Source: Paenibacillus sp. FJAT-26967 (GTDB lineage: Bacteria > Bacillota > Bacilli > Paenibacillales > NBRC-103111). Taken from it: a stretch of 64,000 nt of DNA. Every line of letters begins with the position of its first letter. Position 1 is the stretch's first letter. Shown here in pieces: positions 52,388 to 60,980 of this stretch. The translations under genes were made by a program, and so were the position numbers. The notes beneath the pieces were generated by a model. That model was not told where the DNA came from and did not search any database. It saw only the letters and a list, made by a program, of their open reading frames with translations. Location: assembly GCF_001541095.1 (NCBI RefSeq), contig NZ_LMXH01000001.1, positions 1,824,842 through 1,888,841 of the forward strand, given 5' to 3'.

Positions 52388-53674
52388 TTGAAGAGTTCTA
52401 TGAAGTGGCTTGCTTTAATTTTCGCTGTCATCATGATTTTCACAACCGCATGTTCCAAGCCAAGTGACAATGCGGGAGGATCGGCATCACCAGGAGCCGA
52501 TCAGTCATCAGGAGGAACGAAAGAGATTACGTTCTGGACAATCGCACTGAGCCCGACATTTGACGATTACATTAACGGTGTGATTAAGGATTTTGAAGGG
52601 AAGAATCCGGGCGTGAAGGTCAAATGGCAGGATATCCCGTTCGATGCAATTGAACAGAAAACGTTGACAAGCGCAGCTTCAGGTTCCCTGGCCGACGTCT
52701 TGAATCTGAATACGGACTACCTGAAGAAGCTGGCGGCTTTGGGCGCAGTCGCTAATATGGATGAACTGGCCGGTGACGTGAAGAAAGATTACTTCGAGGG
52801 CGTATGGTCCGCGGGTGAATTTCAAGGTGTTACGTATGCGCTTCCATGGTATTTATCCAACAGCGTTCAGCTCTATAACAAAGAATTATTGAAGAAAGCC
52901 GGATTCGATGCCCCGCCAAAAACGGAAGAAGAATCATGGGCGATGTCTAAAGCAATTAAAGAAAAAACAGGTTCCTACGGAAATACCATTAAAGACATTC
53001 ATTTATATCTGCCGCAGAATGGCATTAAAATTGTGAGTGACGACTTCAAGCAAGCGGCCTTTAATACCCCGCAAACGCTTGAAATCTTCAAAAAGTTCCA
53101 GCAGCGGTATAAAGATAAGCTGATTCCGGATGAAATTATGCTGAACCAGGCCAAGCCGCAGGAATGGTATGCGCAGGAGAAGATTGCCTTCTGGGGCACA
53201 GGTCCTCAATTGTTCCGTCAAGTAAAAGATTTGTCTCCGCAAGTATATGCTAAATCCGATGCGGCACCGGCTTTAGTCGGGTCAAGCGGTAAAGTCAATG
53301 TCGCTATTATGAATATTGCGGTATCGAATAAAAGCAAGCACAAAAAAGAAGCGGCTGAATTCGCCAAGTTTATTACCAATGGTGAGAATCAGCTGAAATT
53401 TGCTCAAATCGTAGCGATTTTGCCGTCCGTTAAGAAAGCAGCCGAAGATCCGTTCTTTACGAAAGGCAAAGACTCCGCAGATCCGGCTGAAAAAGGGTTG
53501 TACCTGGCCGCCAAGCAGCTGGAATCATCAGAGAATATGTTTCCTCCGGTCGAGAACATTTCGAAGATCAACAAAGCCATTAATGATGAATTCCATAAAG
53601 TCATGCTGGAGAACAAAGATCCTGCTAAGGCTTTGAGCGATGCAGAGGCAGCCGTCAATAAATTACTCAAATAG
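52388..53674 (+). CDS. Sugar ABC transporter substrate-binding lipoprotein (family 1)
   Basis: 428 residues from the TTG at 52388, seven bases after AAGGAGG; the ATG at 52400 is too distant from it. Signal MKSSMKWLALIFAVIMIF with lipobox TTAC, then a Gly/Ser linker. The mature part fits MalE/UgpB-type proteins: ITFWTIALSPTFDDYINGVI, LNTDYLKKLAALGAVANMDE, ALPWYLSNSVQLYNKELLKK, KEAAEFAKFITNGENQLKF. It captures an oligosaccharide outside the membrane. Two permeases follow. Confidence 0.93.
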   Translation: MKSSMKWLALIFAVIMIFTTACSKPSDNAGGSASPGADQSSGGTKEITFWTIALSPTFDDYINGVIKDFEGKNPGVKVKWQDIPFDAIEQKTLTSAASGSLADVLNLNTDYLKKLAALGAVANMDELAGDVKKDYFEGVWSAGEFQGVTYALPWYLSNSVQLYNKELLKKAGFDAPPKTEEESWAMSKAIKEKTGSYGNTIKDIHLYLPQNGIKIVSDDFKQAAFNTPQTLEIFKKFQQRYKDKLIPDEIMLNQAKPQEWYAQEKIAFWGTGPQLFRQVKDLSPQVYAKSDAAPALVGSSGKVNVAIMNIAVSNKSKHKKEAAEFAKFITNGENQLKFAQIVAILPSVKKAAEDPFFTKGKDSADPAEKGLYLAAKQLESSENMFPPVENISKINKAINDEFHKVMLENKDPAKALSDAEAAVNKLLK

Positions 53675-53700
53675 ATCCGCCGAGTATGTAGTACCAAGGC

Positions 53701-53723
53701 CCGGCCGCGGGTTCTGCGGCCGG
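53701..53723 (+). other. GC-rich intercistronic stem-loop
   Basis: Perfect 8-bp stem CCGGCCGC / GCGGCCGG with a 7-nt loop, flanked by GTAGT and ACTAC that may extend it. There is no T run. It lies between the binding-protein and permease genes and probably protects the upstream message, raising binding protein over permease. Confidence 0.6.
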
Positions 53724-53753
53724 AATCATGACTACTAGGGAGGTCTGGTAAAG

Positions 53754-54608
53754 ATGTACAAGAGTATACATGCATGGGCTTTCCTAGCGCCGGCAGCTAT
53801 TCTTTTATTATTGTTCAGCATTGTCCCGTCAGCAGCGGCTCTATATCTGAGTTTTACTTCCTATAACATATTTGAACCGACGCAGTGGGTGGGCCTTCAG
53901 AATTACAAAGCCGTTGTGCAGGACACGGAGTTCTGGAAAGCGATGTTCAATACGTTCTATTATTGGATTCTTGTGACCCCTGCCTTGGTGGTTCTGCCTG
54001 TTTTTATTGCGATTCTGGTGAATCAATCCCTGATCGGCATCAAGATGTTCCGGCTGATTTTTTATTTCCCGGCGCTTGTCTCGGTCGTCGTTACGGCATT
54101 TTTGTGGGGCTGGATGTTCCAGAGTGAGGGGATTTTCAACTATCTGTTAAGTCTTGCCGGTTCTGAGCCTGTGAAGTGGCTGACCAGCAAATATATGGTT
54201 ATGCCCAGTTTGGCTATTGTGACGGTCTGGCAGGGACTTGGATATTACATGCTGTTCTATCTAGCGGGGCTTCAATCGGTTCCGGAAGACCTCTACGAAG
54301 CGGCCGAGCTCGATGGCGCCGGCTTCTGGACCAAACATGTGAACATTACGTTCCCGATGCTGAAACCGGTCATTTTCTTTGTTGCAGTGGTTTCAACCAT
54401 GGGAGCTTTCAAGGAGTTTACACTGATGCTGGCGATGACGGAAGGCGGTCCGATCGGGGCTTCGACAACCGTCGTATACATGGTATTCGATCAAGCATTC
54501 AAACAGCTCGATATGGGCTACGCCAGTGCAATTTCATTCATTCTGTTCCTGGTCATCCTGCTGCTGACACTGATTAACAAGCGGTCGATGGACGAGAGGG
54601 GGGCCTGA
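53754..54608 (+). CDS. Sugar ABC transporter permease, MalF/UgpA type
   Basis: 284 residues with six membrane helices. The coupling loop is YEAAELDGAGFWTKHVNITF, the EAA motif of carbohydrate permeases. The start MYKSIHAWAFLAPAAILLLLF and LQNYKAVVQDTEFWKAMFNT are typical. With the second permease it forms the channel. No ATPase is encoded, so a shared MsmX-type ATPase is expected. GGGAGG precedes the ATG. Confidence 0.93.
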   Translation: MYKSIHAWAFLAPAAILLLLFSIVPSAAALYLSFTSYNIFEPTQWVGLQNYKAVVQDTEFWKAMFNTFYYWILVTPALVVLPVFIAILVNQSLIGIKMFRLIFYFPALVSVVVTAFLWGWMFQSEGIFNYLLSLAGSEPVKWLTSKYMVMPSLAIVTVWQGLGYYMLFYLAGLQSVPEDLYEAAELDGAGFWTKHVNITFPMLKPVIFFVAVVSTMGAFKEFTLMLAMTEGGPIGASTTVVYMVFDQAFKQLDMGYASAISFILFLVILLLTLINKRSMDERGA

Positions 54609-54610
54609 GT

Positions 54611-55498
54611 ATGCAGACACAAATTCATCAAGCTCAAACGCCTGCTGCAGCAGCCAAGACCAGGTTGTGGGGACGCCGCAAAATAGGCCGTTATGCCGTC
54701 TCATACTTCTTCCTGCTTTTGATCTCCGTTATCATGGTAATCCCTTTTCTGTGGACGTTATCTACCTCTTTGAAAGGACAGGATGAAGCAATCTATTCCA
54801 TGCCGCCGCAATTTATTCCCCAGTCCTTTACGCTGGAGAATTTCGCAACCGTCTGGAATTCACTTCCCATCCCGACGTACCTATGGAATAGTACGGTATT
54901 AGCTTTCTTTGGCGTACTCCTGCCGGTTATTTTCTCCTCCATGGCCGCTTTTCCGCTGGCAAGGATGAATTTCAAAGGGAAACAGCTGATATTTCTGATT
55001 ATTGTCGCGACGATGATGATCCCCGGTGAAGTAACTATGATTCCCGTATATCTTATTTTGAATAAGCTGGGTCTTCTGGGTTCATATACGGGAGTTATTT
55101 TGCCCGCGGCTGTGTCGGCGTTTGGAATATTCCTGATGAGGCAGGGGTTTCTCGGTATTCCGAAGGAAATTGAGGAATCGGCGGTCATAGACGGTGCTAA
55201 CGTGTGGAGAATCTTCCTGTCGATCATGATGCCCATGGTCAGGCCTATGATGGCCACCTTGGCGATTCTCAGCTTCATCGGCTCATGGAATAATTTCTTA
55301 TGGCCTTATCTGGTTATTGAAGACGACAAGTTATATCCGCTTACTCTGGGGTTGTATAATCTCAAAGGAACCTTTGTCACCAATACACGTCTGATTGCAG
55401 CCGGTTCCGTTATTGCCCTGCTGCCGATTCTTATCGTGTTTATCAGCTTCCAGAGTTATTTTATTAAAGGCGTGCAATCAGGCGCTGTAAAAGGTTAA
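54611..55498 (+). CDS. Sugar ABC transporter permease, MalG/UgpE type
   Basis: 295 residues with six membrane helices. The EAA loop is IEESAVIDGANVWRIFLSIM. WTLSTSLKGQDEAIYSMPPQ after helix 1 and the ending SFQSYFIKGVQSGAVKG are characteristic of the MalG/UgpE group. It begins two bases after the first permease stops. A terminator at 55519 ends the three-gene operon. Confidence 0.93.
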   Translation: MQTQIHQAQTPAAAAKTRLWGRRKIGRYAVSYFFLLLISVIMVIPFLWTLSTSLKGQDEAIYSMPPQFIPQSFTLENFATVWNSLPIPTYLWNSTVLAFFGVLLPVIFSSMAAFPLARMNFKGKQLIFLIIVATMMIPGEVTMIPVYLILNKLGLLGSYTGVILPAAVSAFGIFLMRQGFLGIPKEIEESAVIDGANVWRIFLSIMMPMVRPMMATLAILSFIGSWNNFLWPYLVIEDDKLYPLTLGLYNLKGTFVTNTRLIAAGSVIALLPILIVFISFQSYFIKGVQSGAVKG

Positions 55499-55518
55499 GT
55501 GCTTGCGATACATGTAAA

Positions 55519-55545
55519 GGCCGCATTCCTTATGCGGCTCTTTTT
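55519..55545 (+). terminator. Terminator of the sugar ABC operon
   Basis: GCCGCAT / ATGCGGC stem with a TTTTT tail. Confidence 0.85.
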
Positions 55546-55712
55546 CCGTACTCCTCCCTTAAAAGACACAAAAGCAGTAGGTCTTTAAAATTTTCTCGAA
55601 ATGTATTATAATTTCTAAGGGTCTTTGGACACGAATGCCATCGATTTATTTGCTGGATAAATTTTTTAAAGATCCTTGGACACTGCCGCCAATGATTCAA
55701 AGGAAGGGTATT

Positions 55713-56390
55713 TTGGACAAAAAAACCGCACTTAGCCATTTATCGAGCCAAACGGGAAAGATGCTCAGGGAACGTTTTGGCAAAGGACCTGAGTCCATCT
55801 TTATATCGTATAATGAATACGGGATTACACTGCATTTCCGCAATTTCGTAAGCGCAGTGGAGACGATTCTTCTGGACAAACAGAAAGATGAAGCGGTGAG
55901 GGAAACACGTCAGATGGTGATGGACGTTCTCCTTCCGGAACTGAAAGAATCGATTCAACAAACGATTGGCCTCTCTATTCAAGAGATGTATTATGACTGG
56001 GACTTAGAGAACCATTCCGGTATTATGATCGGTTTAACGAATGAAAGCCATTCGGGCGTACAAGAATGCTATACCGGCTATGAGAAGGTTCATGATCAGA
56101 TCAGTCAAATCACAGCGGACGTACAAAGATTTCCAGATCATGTATTTTCTTTCTGGACGAATCCAAGAACACTTGTTATTGTAAGAGAAGGTATACTCAT
56201 CAAGCTAGAGAAAGAACTTCTGAAGACCGGTTACGAAAATGCTCTGAGGGTTGCCAAACGTTCTCTGGAAAAACTTCATCTTGTAGAAGACACGGATCTG
56301 GTGGAGGCGCTCGGGAAGAAGGTAAACGGGCTGTATCTCGACTGGAGCTTTGACAAAGATAAAAGTGTGGCCGTCTACACATTCCAATAA
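55713..56390 (+). CDS. Protein with two DUF2294-like domains
   Basis: 225 residues if read from the TTG at 55713 (AAAGGAAGGG just upstream); the frame is open from an ATG at 55635 that has no ribosome site. Two similar halves: LSSQTGKMLRERFGKGPESI ... GLSIQEMYYDWDLENHSGIM and DVQRFPDHVFSFWTNPRTLV ... KKVNGLYLDWSFDKDKSV. From memory this matches DUF2294, of unknown function and sometimes linked to sodium-dependent transport. No membrane helix is present, so it is probably cytoplasmic. Confidence 0.75.
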   Translation: MDKKTALSHLSSQTGKMLRERFGKGPESIFISYNEYGITLHFRNFVSAVETILLDKQKDEAVRETRQMVMDVLLPELKESIQQTIGLSIQEMYYDWDLENHSGIMIGLTNESHSGVQECYTGYEKVHDQISQITADVQRFPDHVFSFWTNPRTLVIVREGILIKLEKELLKTGYENALRVAKRSLEKLHLVEDTDLVEALGKKVNGLYLDWSFDKDKSVAVYTFQ

Positions 56391-56543
56391 CAGAATATTG
56401 GTCAAAATGCCTAGATATGGATACATACGCTGGTCATGAGCCAAGGAAAGCGCGCGCTGCGTATTTTCTTGGTTTTTTATTTCCTCAGCTAAGCCCATTT
56501 AAACGATCCGGTTTCAAATCATGTGAAGGAAGTGTTGACCGCT

Positions 56544-56972
56544 ATGCCTATTGAGCAACAAAGTACGGCAGCTAGTGATCACCTCCAAATTCTGATTGTG
56601 GAGGATAATTTTATCAATCAGAAGCTATTGAGAATGATCCTTGCCAAAAGAGGACACGAGACGGATATAGCTGAGAATGGTGTTGAAGCGGTTGAAGCAG
56701 TCTTAAGAAAAGCGTACGATCTTGTGTTCATGGATATTGCAATGCCCGTGATGGATGGGTTCGAAGCCGCCAGAAACATTCGTGACAAGATGAATTCGCC
56801 GCACTTGCCTGTCATCATTGCGGTAACAGCCTATGCAAGAGAAGAAGATCAGATTCAGAGCATGGCCAGCGGCATGCAGGATTATTTGAGCAAGCCGTTT
56901 AGAATACCTCATATAGACGCTCTGCTGGATAAATGGACTCCTTATATTCATACTTACAAATCGAAAGTTTAA
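56544..56972 (+). CDS. Stand-alone CheY-like receiver protein
   Basis: 142 residues from the ATG at 56544 (AAGGAAG upstream, spacing 11); a GTG at 56523 is a weaker choice. A complete receiver domain starts at residue 14: acidic pocket Glu20/Asp21, phospho-acceptor Asp64 (LVFMDIAMPVMDG), switch Thr in AVTAYA, Lys in LSKPFR. The pattern QKLLRMILAKRGHETDIAENG is that of receivers from hybrid kinases. There is no output domain and no kinase next to it, so its partner is encoded elsewhere. Confidence 0.92.
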   Translation: MPIEQQSTAASDHLQILIVEDNFINQKLLRMILAKRGHETDIAENGVEAVEAVLRKAYDLVFMDIAMPVMDGFEAARNIRDKMNSPHLPVIIAVTAYAREEDQIQSMASGMQDYLSKPFRIPHIDALLDKWTPYIHTYKSKV

Positions 56973-57007
56973 CGCTGTATAAGAGTTAATCTTGAAGCAG
57001 CGACAAG

Positions 57008-57039
57008 AAGAGCCGATGCGGGCAGTCGCCGGCTCTTTC
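57008..57039 (+). terminator. Terminator after the receiver gene
   Basis: AGAGCCG / CGGCTCT stem followed by TTT; a second hairpin is at 57077. Confidence 0.6.
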
Positions 57040-57076
57040 GGTGTACCTACTCCTAATTCATTTTAACTTGAACTCC

Positions 57077-57121
57077 AAGCTGTCTTGCTGTAGCTCCTTA
57101 CGGCAGGGACAGCTTTTTTTC
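57077..57121 (+). terminator. Second terminator hairpin, overlapping the convergent gene end
   Basis: AAGCTGTC / GACAGCTT stem with seven T residues, read on the plus strand; its right arm lies in the last codons of the minus-strand gene at 57098. Confidence 0.6.
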
Positions 57122-57835
57122 TTTGGCCGAAGCAGAGATCGCAAAAGGCAAATATAAGAAGAGAAATAAGATGAACGCTACTGCCTCCATAGAAAGCAAG
57201 TACCAGGGGTATGGACCGAGATAATCAAGAATCGAAGACGTGTCGGGCTTGCGGGCCAGGAACATATAGTTGGCACCTGTATAAACGTTAACCGGAATGA
57301 CGATCAGCAGAAGCAGATTCAGGAATCCCATAGTTAACAGTATGGATCTGAAAGTAGGCCGCATATTCTCGGCCCAGACCATATACAGAACAGCTGAGAT
57401 AATCGCGATATGGGCTGCAAAGAACTCCAGGAACCGGTAATGGGGATAAGCGTAACCCAGGACCGGAGTCAAGAGAGCCTGAAGCGCACCTCCGATTCCG
57501 GTGAAATAAACGATTTGAAAGAGGAAGCGGCTCCGCAGCAAAAGCATCGCTACACATAGGTAGAGCGTTATGCTGCACAGCTCCAGCGGCAATGAATGCC
57601 GGATGGAATAAATGCCCTGCTGGACATACCAGACGTTCAGGGTGACCTCCGATAGGACCAGGATGGATACGATGGTGAGGCTTACTGTCCGGCGTTTAAC
57701 TGAACTTTGCCTTAGCTGCCTGCGGCAAACAAATAAGAGGAGGACGGCTGCGGCCAGGAAAGCCAGAGCAACCAGATGGGACGTGGTGTATGCGGCAAAC
57801 GAGTCCGGACTGTTTGCATCCCAGAATGCGTACAT
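57098..57835 (-). CDS. YwaF-like integral membrane protein (TIGR02206 family)
   Basis: 245 residues with seven hydrophobic segments. The pattern LPLELCSITLYLCVAMLLLR and VYTGANYMFLARKP followed by LGPYPWYLL is typical of the YwaF/TIGR02206 family of Bacillales, whose function is unknown. YVQQGIYSIRHSLPLELC supports this. It is monocistronic; its ribosome site (reverse of ACCTCC, giving GGAGGT) lies next to the start. Confidence 0.88.
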   Translation of the reverse strand: MYAFWDANSPDSFAAYTTSHLVALAFLAAAVLLLFVCRRQLRQSSVKRRTVSLTIVSILVLSEVTLNVWYVQQGIYSIRHSLPLELCSITLYLCVAMLLLRSRFLFQIVYFTGIGGALQALLTPVLGYAYPHYRFLEFFAAHIAIISAVLYMVWAENMRPTFRSILLTMGFLNLLLLIVIPVNVYTGANYMFLARKPDTSSILDYLGPYPWYLLSMEAVAFILFLFLYLPFAISASAKEKKLSLP

Positions 57836-57963
57836 AAGAACCTCCGATTGAGAAAGTGATTTTTTCTATCATAGCACAGGTTTTTGACAGGCTTTCAAAT
57901 TTTTACAGATTGATCAATCAAAATAGAAGAATCGGGGTAATACAGGAGCAGGAGGTGTCGAGA

Positions 57964-58179
57964 ATGATGAACCAACCTGATAACTCTAACCGCAGCAGAG
58001 AAGAGATTCCAGATATTCCTGAAATGCCGCCCAAGGTTATACCGGAGATTAAACCGGACGTAACACCGGAAATGCCCCCAAGAGACGTACCGGAAGGTCC
58101 GCCAGCAACTCCCCCGGAGATTAAACCGGATCCTATTCCGGAAATACCGGACAGAATTGAGCCAAATTCCAACAATTAA
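57964..58179 (+). CDS. Small proline-rich repeat protein
   Basis: 71 residues from the ATG at 57964 behind CAGGAGGTG; the frame is open earlier but without a ribosome site. From residue 17 the sequence is a run of Pro-Glu units: IPDIPEMPPKVIPEIKPDVT, PEMPPRDVPEGPP, ATPPEIKPDPIPEIPD. Composition is Pro, Glu, Ile and Asp with no cysteine and no signal peptide, suggesting an extended rod. No family is recognised. Confidence 0.7.
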   Translation: MMNQPDNSNRSREEIPDIPEMPPKVIPEIKPDVTPEMPPRDVPEGPPATPPEIKPDPIPEIPDRIEPNSNN

Positions 58180-58364
58180 TTGGATAATTTTCACTGTTGG
58201 TTTGACATACTTCGCTGTCTAGCAAAGGTATACTCTAATCTGTTGCTTGAGAAAGAAAGCATAATTCACACTCTTCAGTCATAAGTATGAAAGAATCAAA
58301 GGCTTAAAAGTTTTAAAGCAAGACCCGTTGCTAGAAATAGACAGAAGGAGTAGATTAGTTATTT

Positions 58365-58832
58365 ATGGATAAAAAAGAACAGAAAACGGTAGAAATGTTT
58401 TTTCAAGCTTCCATTTCCTATCTGGTACGTGCTGCGAACCGGACACATGCCCTGGAGGCGGCCCAAGTACAGTTGAATGAGAGCTGCATACAGCTGGGGC
58501 AGGTCAGACTGGTCAATGAACAGGGGACTGCGAAGTGGTTTAAGGTAGAGAGCTTGGAGGAGCCGGAATGGACTGAGGCCCAGGATATGCATGACAGCAA
58601 CCGGTATAAAGTTAGCGGGCAAATAAAGCTGCGGCTTAGTCTTCAGACCAGCGATAAGGTTGAGAAAGAATTGAAGATGAACAGTTTCCGTCTTCCTAAA
58701 TCAATGATTCATGATCATACCGTATGGGTTATCCCAACGATTAGCCGTCCGGCTTTTGTCAGTGTCTTAAGTCAATCTTTACATGTAATTCCGGCTGTTG
58801 AGAAAGTAGCCGTTTATTCTAAAGTGGGCTGA
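58365..58832 (+). CDS. Uncharacterised 155-residue protein
   Basis: Read from the ATG at 58365; an AGAAGGAG lies about 17 bases upstream, rather distant. It has no membrane segment, signal or known motif. The C-terminal half looks beta-rich (YKVSGQIKLRLSLQTSDKVE, HTVWVIPTISRPAFVSVLS). A clean terminator follows at 58882, supporting a real gene. No family is recognised. Confidence 0.7.
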   Translation: MDKKEQKTVEMFFQASISYLVRAANRTHALEAAQVQLNESCIQLGQVRLVNEQGTAKWFKVESLEEPEWTEAQDMHDSNRYKVSGQIKLRLSLQTSDKVEKELKMNSFRLPKSMIHDHTVWVIPTISRPAFVSVLSQSLHVIPAVEKVAVYSKVG

Positions 58833-58881
58833 CGTGCCAATTCTTCATCTGTTAAGCGCAAGGCCGCACCAAGCTTCTAGC

Positions 58882-58911
58882 AAAAAGGCTGCCATCCGGC
58901 AGCCTTTTTAC
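58882..58911. terminator. Bidirectional terminator
   Basis: AAAAAGGCTGCC / GGCAGCCTTTTT perfect 12-bp stem with an ATCC loop, between convergent genes. Confidence 0.9.
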
Positions 58912-58935
58912 GTATTCATTTCCGCATAAGATTTG

Positions 58936-59151
58936 TTATCTTTTTTTCATCGTAAAGAACTCACATGATTTGCGGTCATGGTAGGTCAGCTCGCTAACCC
59001 GGGTCTGGACCACAATGAGGGTATCGTCGAAGCGGCTGATTACCGCATCCGAATCCACAATATGATCGTTTTTAAAGACACGGACAAGATAGCGGCGGTC
59101 CATTGCGTCCTGGAAATCATCGTCGGTTAATAACCGCATGTTATGGGCCAT
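58936..59151 (-). CDS. Small conserved-looking basic/acidic protein, unknown
   Basis: 71 residues from the ATG at 59151, behind AAAGGAGACC; a start at 59178 would include the ribosome site. The sequence MAHNMRLLTDDDFQDAMDRR, then VRVFKNDHIVDSDAVISRFD and VQTRVSELTYHDRKSCEFF, suggests a small beta-barrel-like fold. One cysteine, no membrane segment. No family is recognised. Confidence 0.7.
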   Translation of the reverse strand: MAHNMRLLTDDDFQDAMDRRYLVRVFKNDHIVDSDAVISRFDDTLIVVQTRVSELTYHDRKSCEFFTMKKR

Positions 59152-59334
59152 CTTTGGTCTCCTTTTTCTTGCATCCAATAGTTAGATGGTAACACAAAAA
59201 AGGGTACGGCGTCAGGTAAGAGAAGTGTCTAAGAAATAAACGGATAGGAATATACGTTCTGGTAATTTACTGGAAGTTATTGATGCGCACCCTCATATCC
59301 AGGATAGTTTACGAAAGAGTAAGGAGGAGGGGGA

Positions 59335-60237
59335 TTGACGGTTATGGAAAAAAAACGTTGTTTATTCTGCGATGCGATCGTTCCTATACAAGTGAAAGGC
59401 GACTACGATTATTATGAAAAATGCCTGTGTTCACCGGATGGAAAATACGGGATGCAGCAGGCGAGCTATGAAGCCTATCATGCGCTTTCGTATCAAATCA
59501 AACACGAAATGTTCCCGATTATTTCGGCCTATATAAGGGAATTGACCGACTGCGGGGAACAAGTGGAATTGTCCATAGAAGATGTCGAGCTGATCCGGCA
59601 TTCGCCGCGTGTTCCGGTGACGATCGAAGATAAAAGCACGCGCTTGCTTCAGTTCTTCTACCGGCATGCGGGCGCTCCAGGCAAAGCTGTCGTACTGCAT
59701 CAGCTGCCTAAGTCATTCAATTTAACCTACTCGCCTAACCTGCAGGAACTCATCTATATTATTGAAAAGCTTAAGGATGAGCAGATGATTGAACGGATGG
59801 GTTCTACATTTAAGCTGACGGAAGCAGGCTGGAAAGCGGCCGAAGCCAGTTTTGGCGGCAAGCTGTTAAAGCCTTGCTGTGTGCTGCTTCCGGCTGACGA
59901 GGAGCGCCGCAGGGAGTGGTTCGATAAGGTGCTGCCCGTTATCCAGCAGTGCGGCTATCTGCCGCAGGTGGCGGAGAAAACAGCAGGAGAGAAGCGGGCG
60001 GATCTGAATTTCAAGCTGATCGCGGGCAGCAAGCTTGTTATCGCGGATCTGACCGAAGCTTCCCCGGAAGTGTATCTGGCAGGCGGATATGCCTTTGGAC
60101 TGGATATCCCTGTGATATGGACGGTGGAGCAGAGCGCAGCAGGCATGCTTCCGGTAGCATCGGAGCAAATCCGTCCTTTTTCATGGAACACCCCGGAGGA
60201 ACTGGCACTTATTCTAAAACAGCGCCTCAGCGTATAA
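59335..60237 (+). CDS. Zinc-ribbon, winged-helix and deoxyribosyltransferase/TIR-like domain protein
   Basis: 300 residues from the TTG at 59335, seven bases after AAGGAGG (the ATG at 59344 is also possible). Cys9, Cys12, Cys30 and Cys32 form a probable zinc site. Residues about 100-172 look like a winged helix (LQELIYIIEKLKDEQMIERM, STFKLTEAGWKAAEA). Residues 178-300 resemble the nucleoside 2-deoxyribosyltransferase/TIR-like fold: CCVLLPADEERRREWFDKVL and KLVIADLTEASPEVYLAGGY. The family Glu of the NVYYELGYA motif is replaced by Ala249, so catalysis is doubtful. Possibly a nucleotide sensor or a defence-related protein; function unknown. Confidence 0.75.
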   Translation: MTVMEKKRCLFCDAIVPIQVKGDYDYYEKCLCSPDGKYGMQQASYEAYHALSYQIKHEMFPIISAYIRELTDCGEQVELSIEDVELIRHSPRVPVTIEDKSTRLLQFFYRHAGAPGKAVVLHQLPKSFNLTYSPNLQELIYIIEKLKDEQMIERMGSTFKLTEAGWKAAEASFGGKLLKPCCVLLPADEERRREWFDKVLPVIQQCGYLPQVAEKTAGEKRADLNFKLIAGSKLVIADLTEASPEVYLAGGYAFGLDIPVIWTVEQSAAGMLPVASEQIRPFSWNTPEELALILKQRLSV

Positions 60238-60320
60238 TCCATTTTGCAACCCTATTTAATTGCTGCTAGAATTAAGAACTAGAGTAGAGAGAATGCTAGA
60301 TCTTAAAGGAGCGGCAGAAA

Positions 60321-60878
60321 TTGAAAAAATGGGTATTCCTTCTTATCGCGGTTTCCGCCGCTTTATTGTTTATTCCATTATTTTTTACGGACCGGGCAGA
60401 AAAGAATCTGGAAAGAAAAGGGCTCAGCCGTGAAAGCCTGTTGACGGAACTGAATCCGGTCGTCGCTGAGAAAAAAGCGGAGCTTGTCAAAAAAACGGCG
60501 GCCATCGGCATCACGATTCTCATAACCGATGATTTTCGGAGCATAGAAGCTCAGGATGAATTATATAAGAAGGGCCGCTCGGCTGACGGCAGCATTGTGA
60601 CCAAAGCCAAAGGTGGAGAATCGTATCATAATTACGGCCTGGCTGTCGATTTCGCTCTTCGCAAGAAGGACGGCAAAGTTATATGGGATATGAACTACGA
60701 TGGCAATAGTGACGGTAAGAAAGATTGGATGCAGGTAGTTAAGATCGCCAAAGATTTAGGCTTCGAATGGGGAGGGGACTGGGAAAACTTCCCTGATTAT
60801 CCTCATTTGCAGATGAGCTTCGGGCTAAGTATCGCCCAGCTTCAGCGTGGTACCAAAACCGCTCTGTTGGACAAATGA
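60321..60878 (+). CDS. CwlK-type M15C peptidoglycan peptidase
   Basis: 185 residues from the TTG at 60321, nine bases after AAAGGAG. An N-terminal signal anchor (KKWVFLLIAVSAALLFIPLF) places it outside the membrane. Zinc ligands His103 and Asp110 (SYHNYGLAVDF) and His162 (YPHLQMSFG) are present, and ITDDFRSIEAQDELYKKGR is typical of VanY/CwlK. An acidic loop DMNYDGNSDGKKDW (123-136) resembles a calcium-binding loop found in CwlK relatives. It probably cuts L-Ala-D-Glu or D-Ala-containing peptide links. Confidence 0.9.
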   Translation: MKKWVFLLIAVSAALLFIPLFFTDRAEKNLERKGLSRESLLTELNPVVAEKKAELVKKTAAIGITILITDDFRSIEAQDELYKKGRSADGSIVTKAKGGESYHNYGLAVDFALRKKDGKVIWDMNYDGNSDGKKDWMQVVKIAKDLGFEWGGDWENFPDYPHLQMSFGLSIAQLQRGTKTALLDK

Positions 60879-60923
60879 TGAATGATGAATGAACCGCCCG
60901 GAATGGACATCGGACGTATAATA

Positions 60924-60965
60924 AAGAACCTCAATCCTTTCTCGGAAGGATTTGAGGTTCTTTGG
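60924..60965. terminator. Bidirectional terminator
   Basis: AAAGAACCTCAATCCTT pairs with AAGGATTTGAGGTTCTTT (one bulge) between convergent genes. Confidence 0.85.
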
Positions 60966-60980
60966 GTTCGCTGGAACCGT

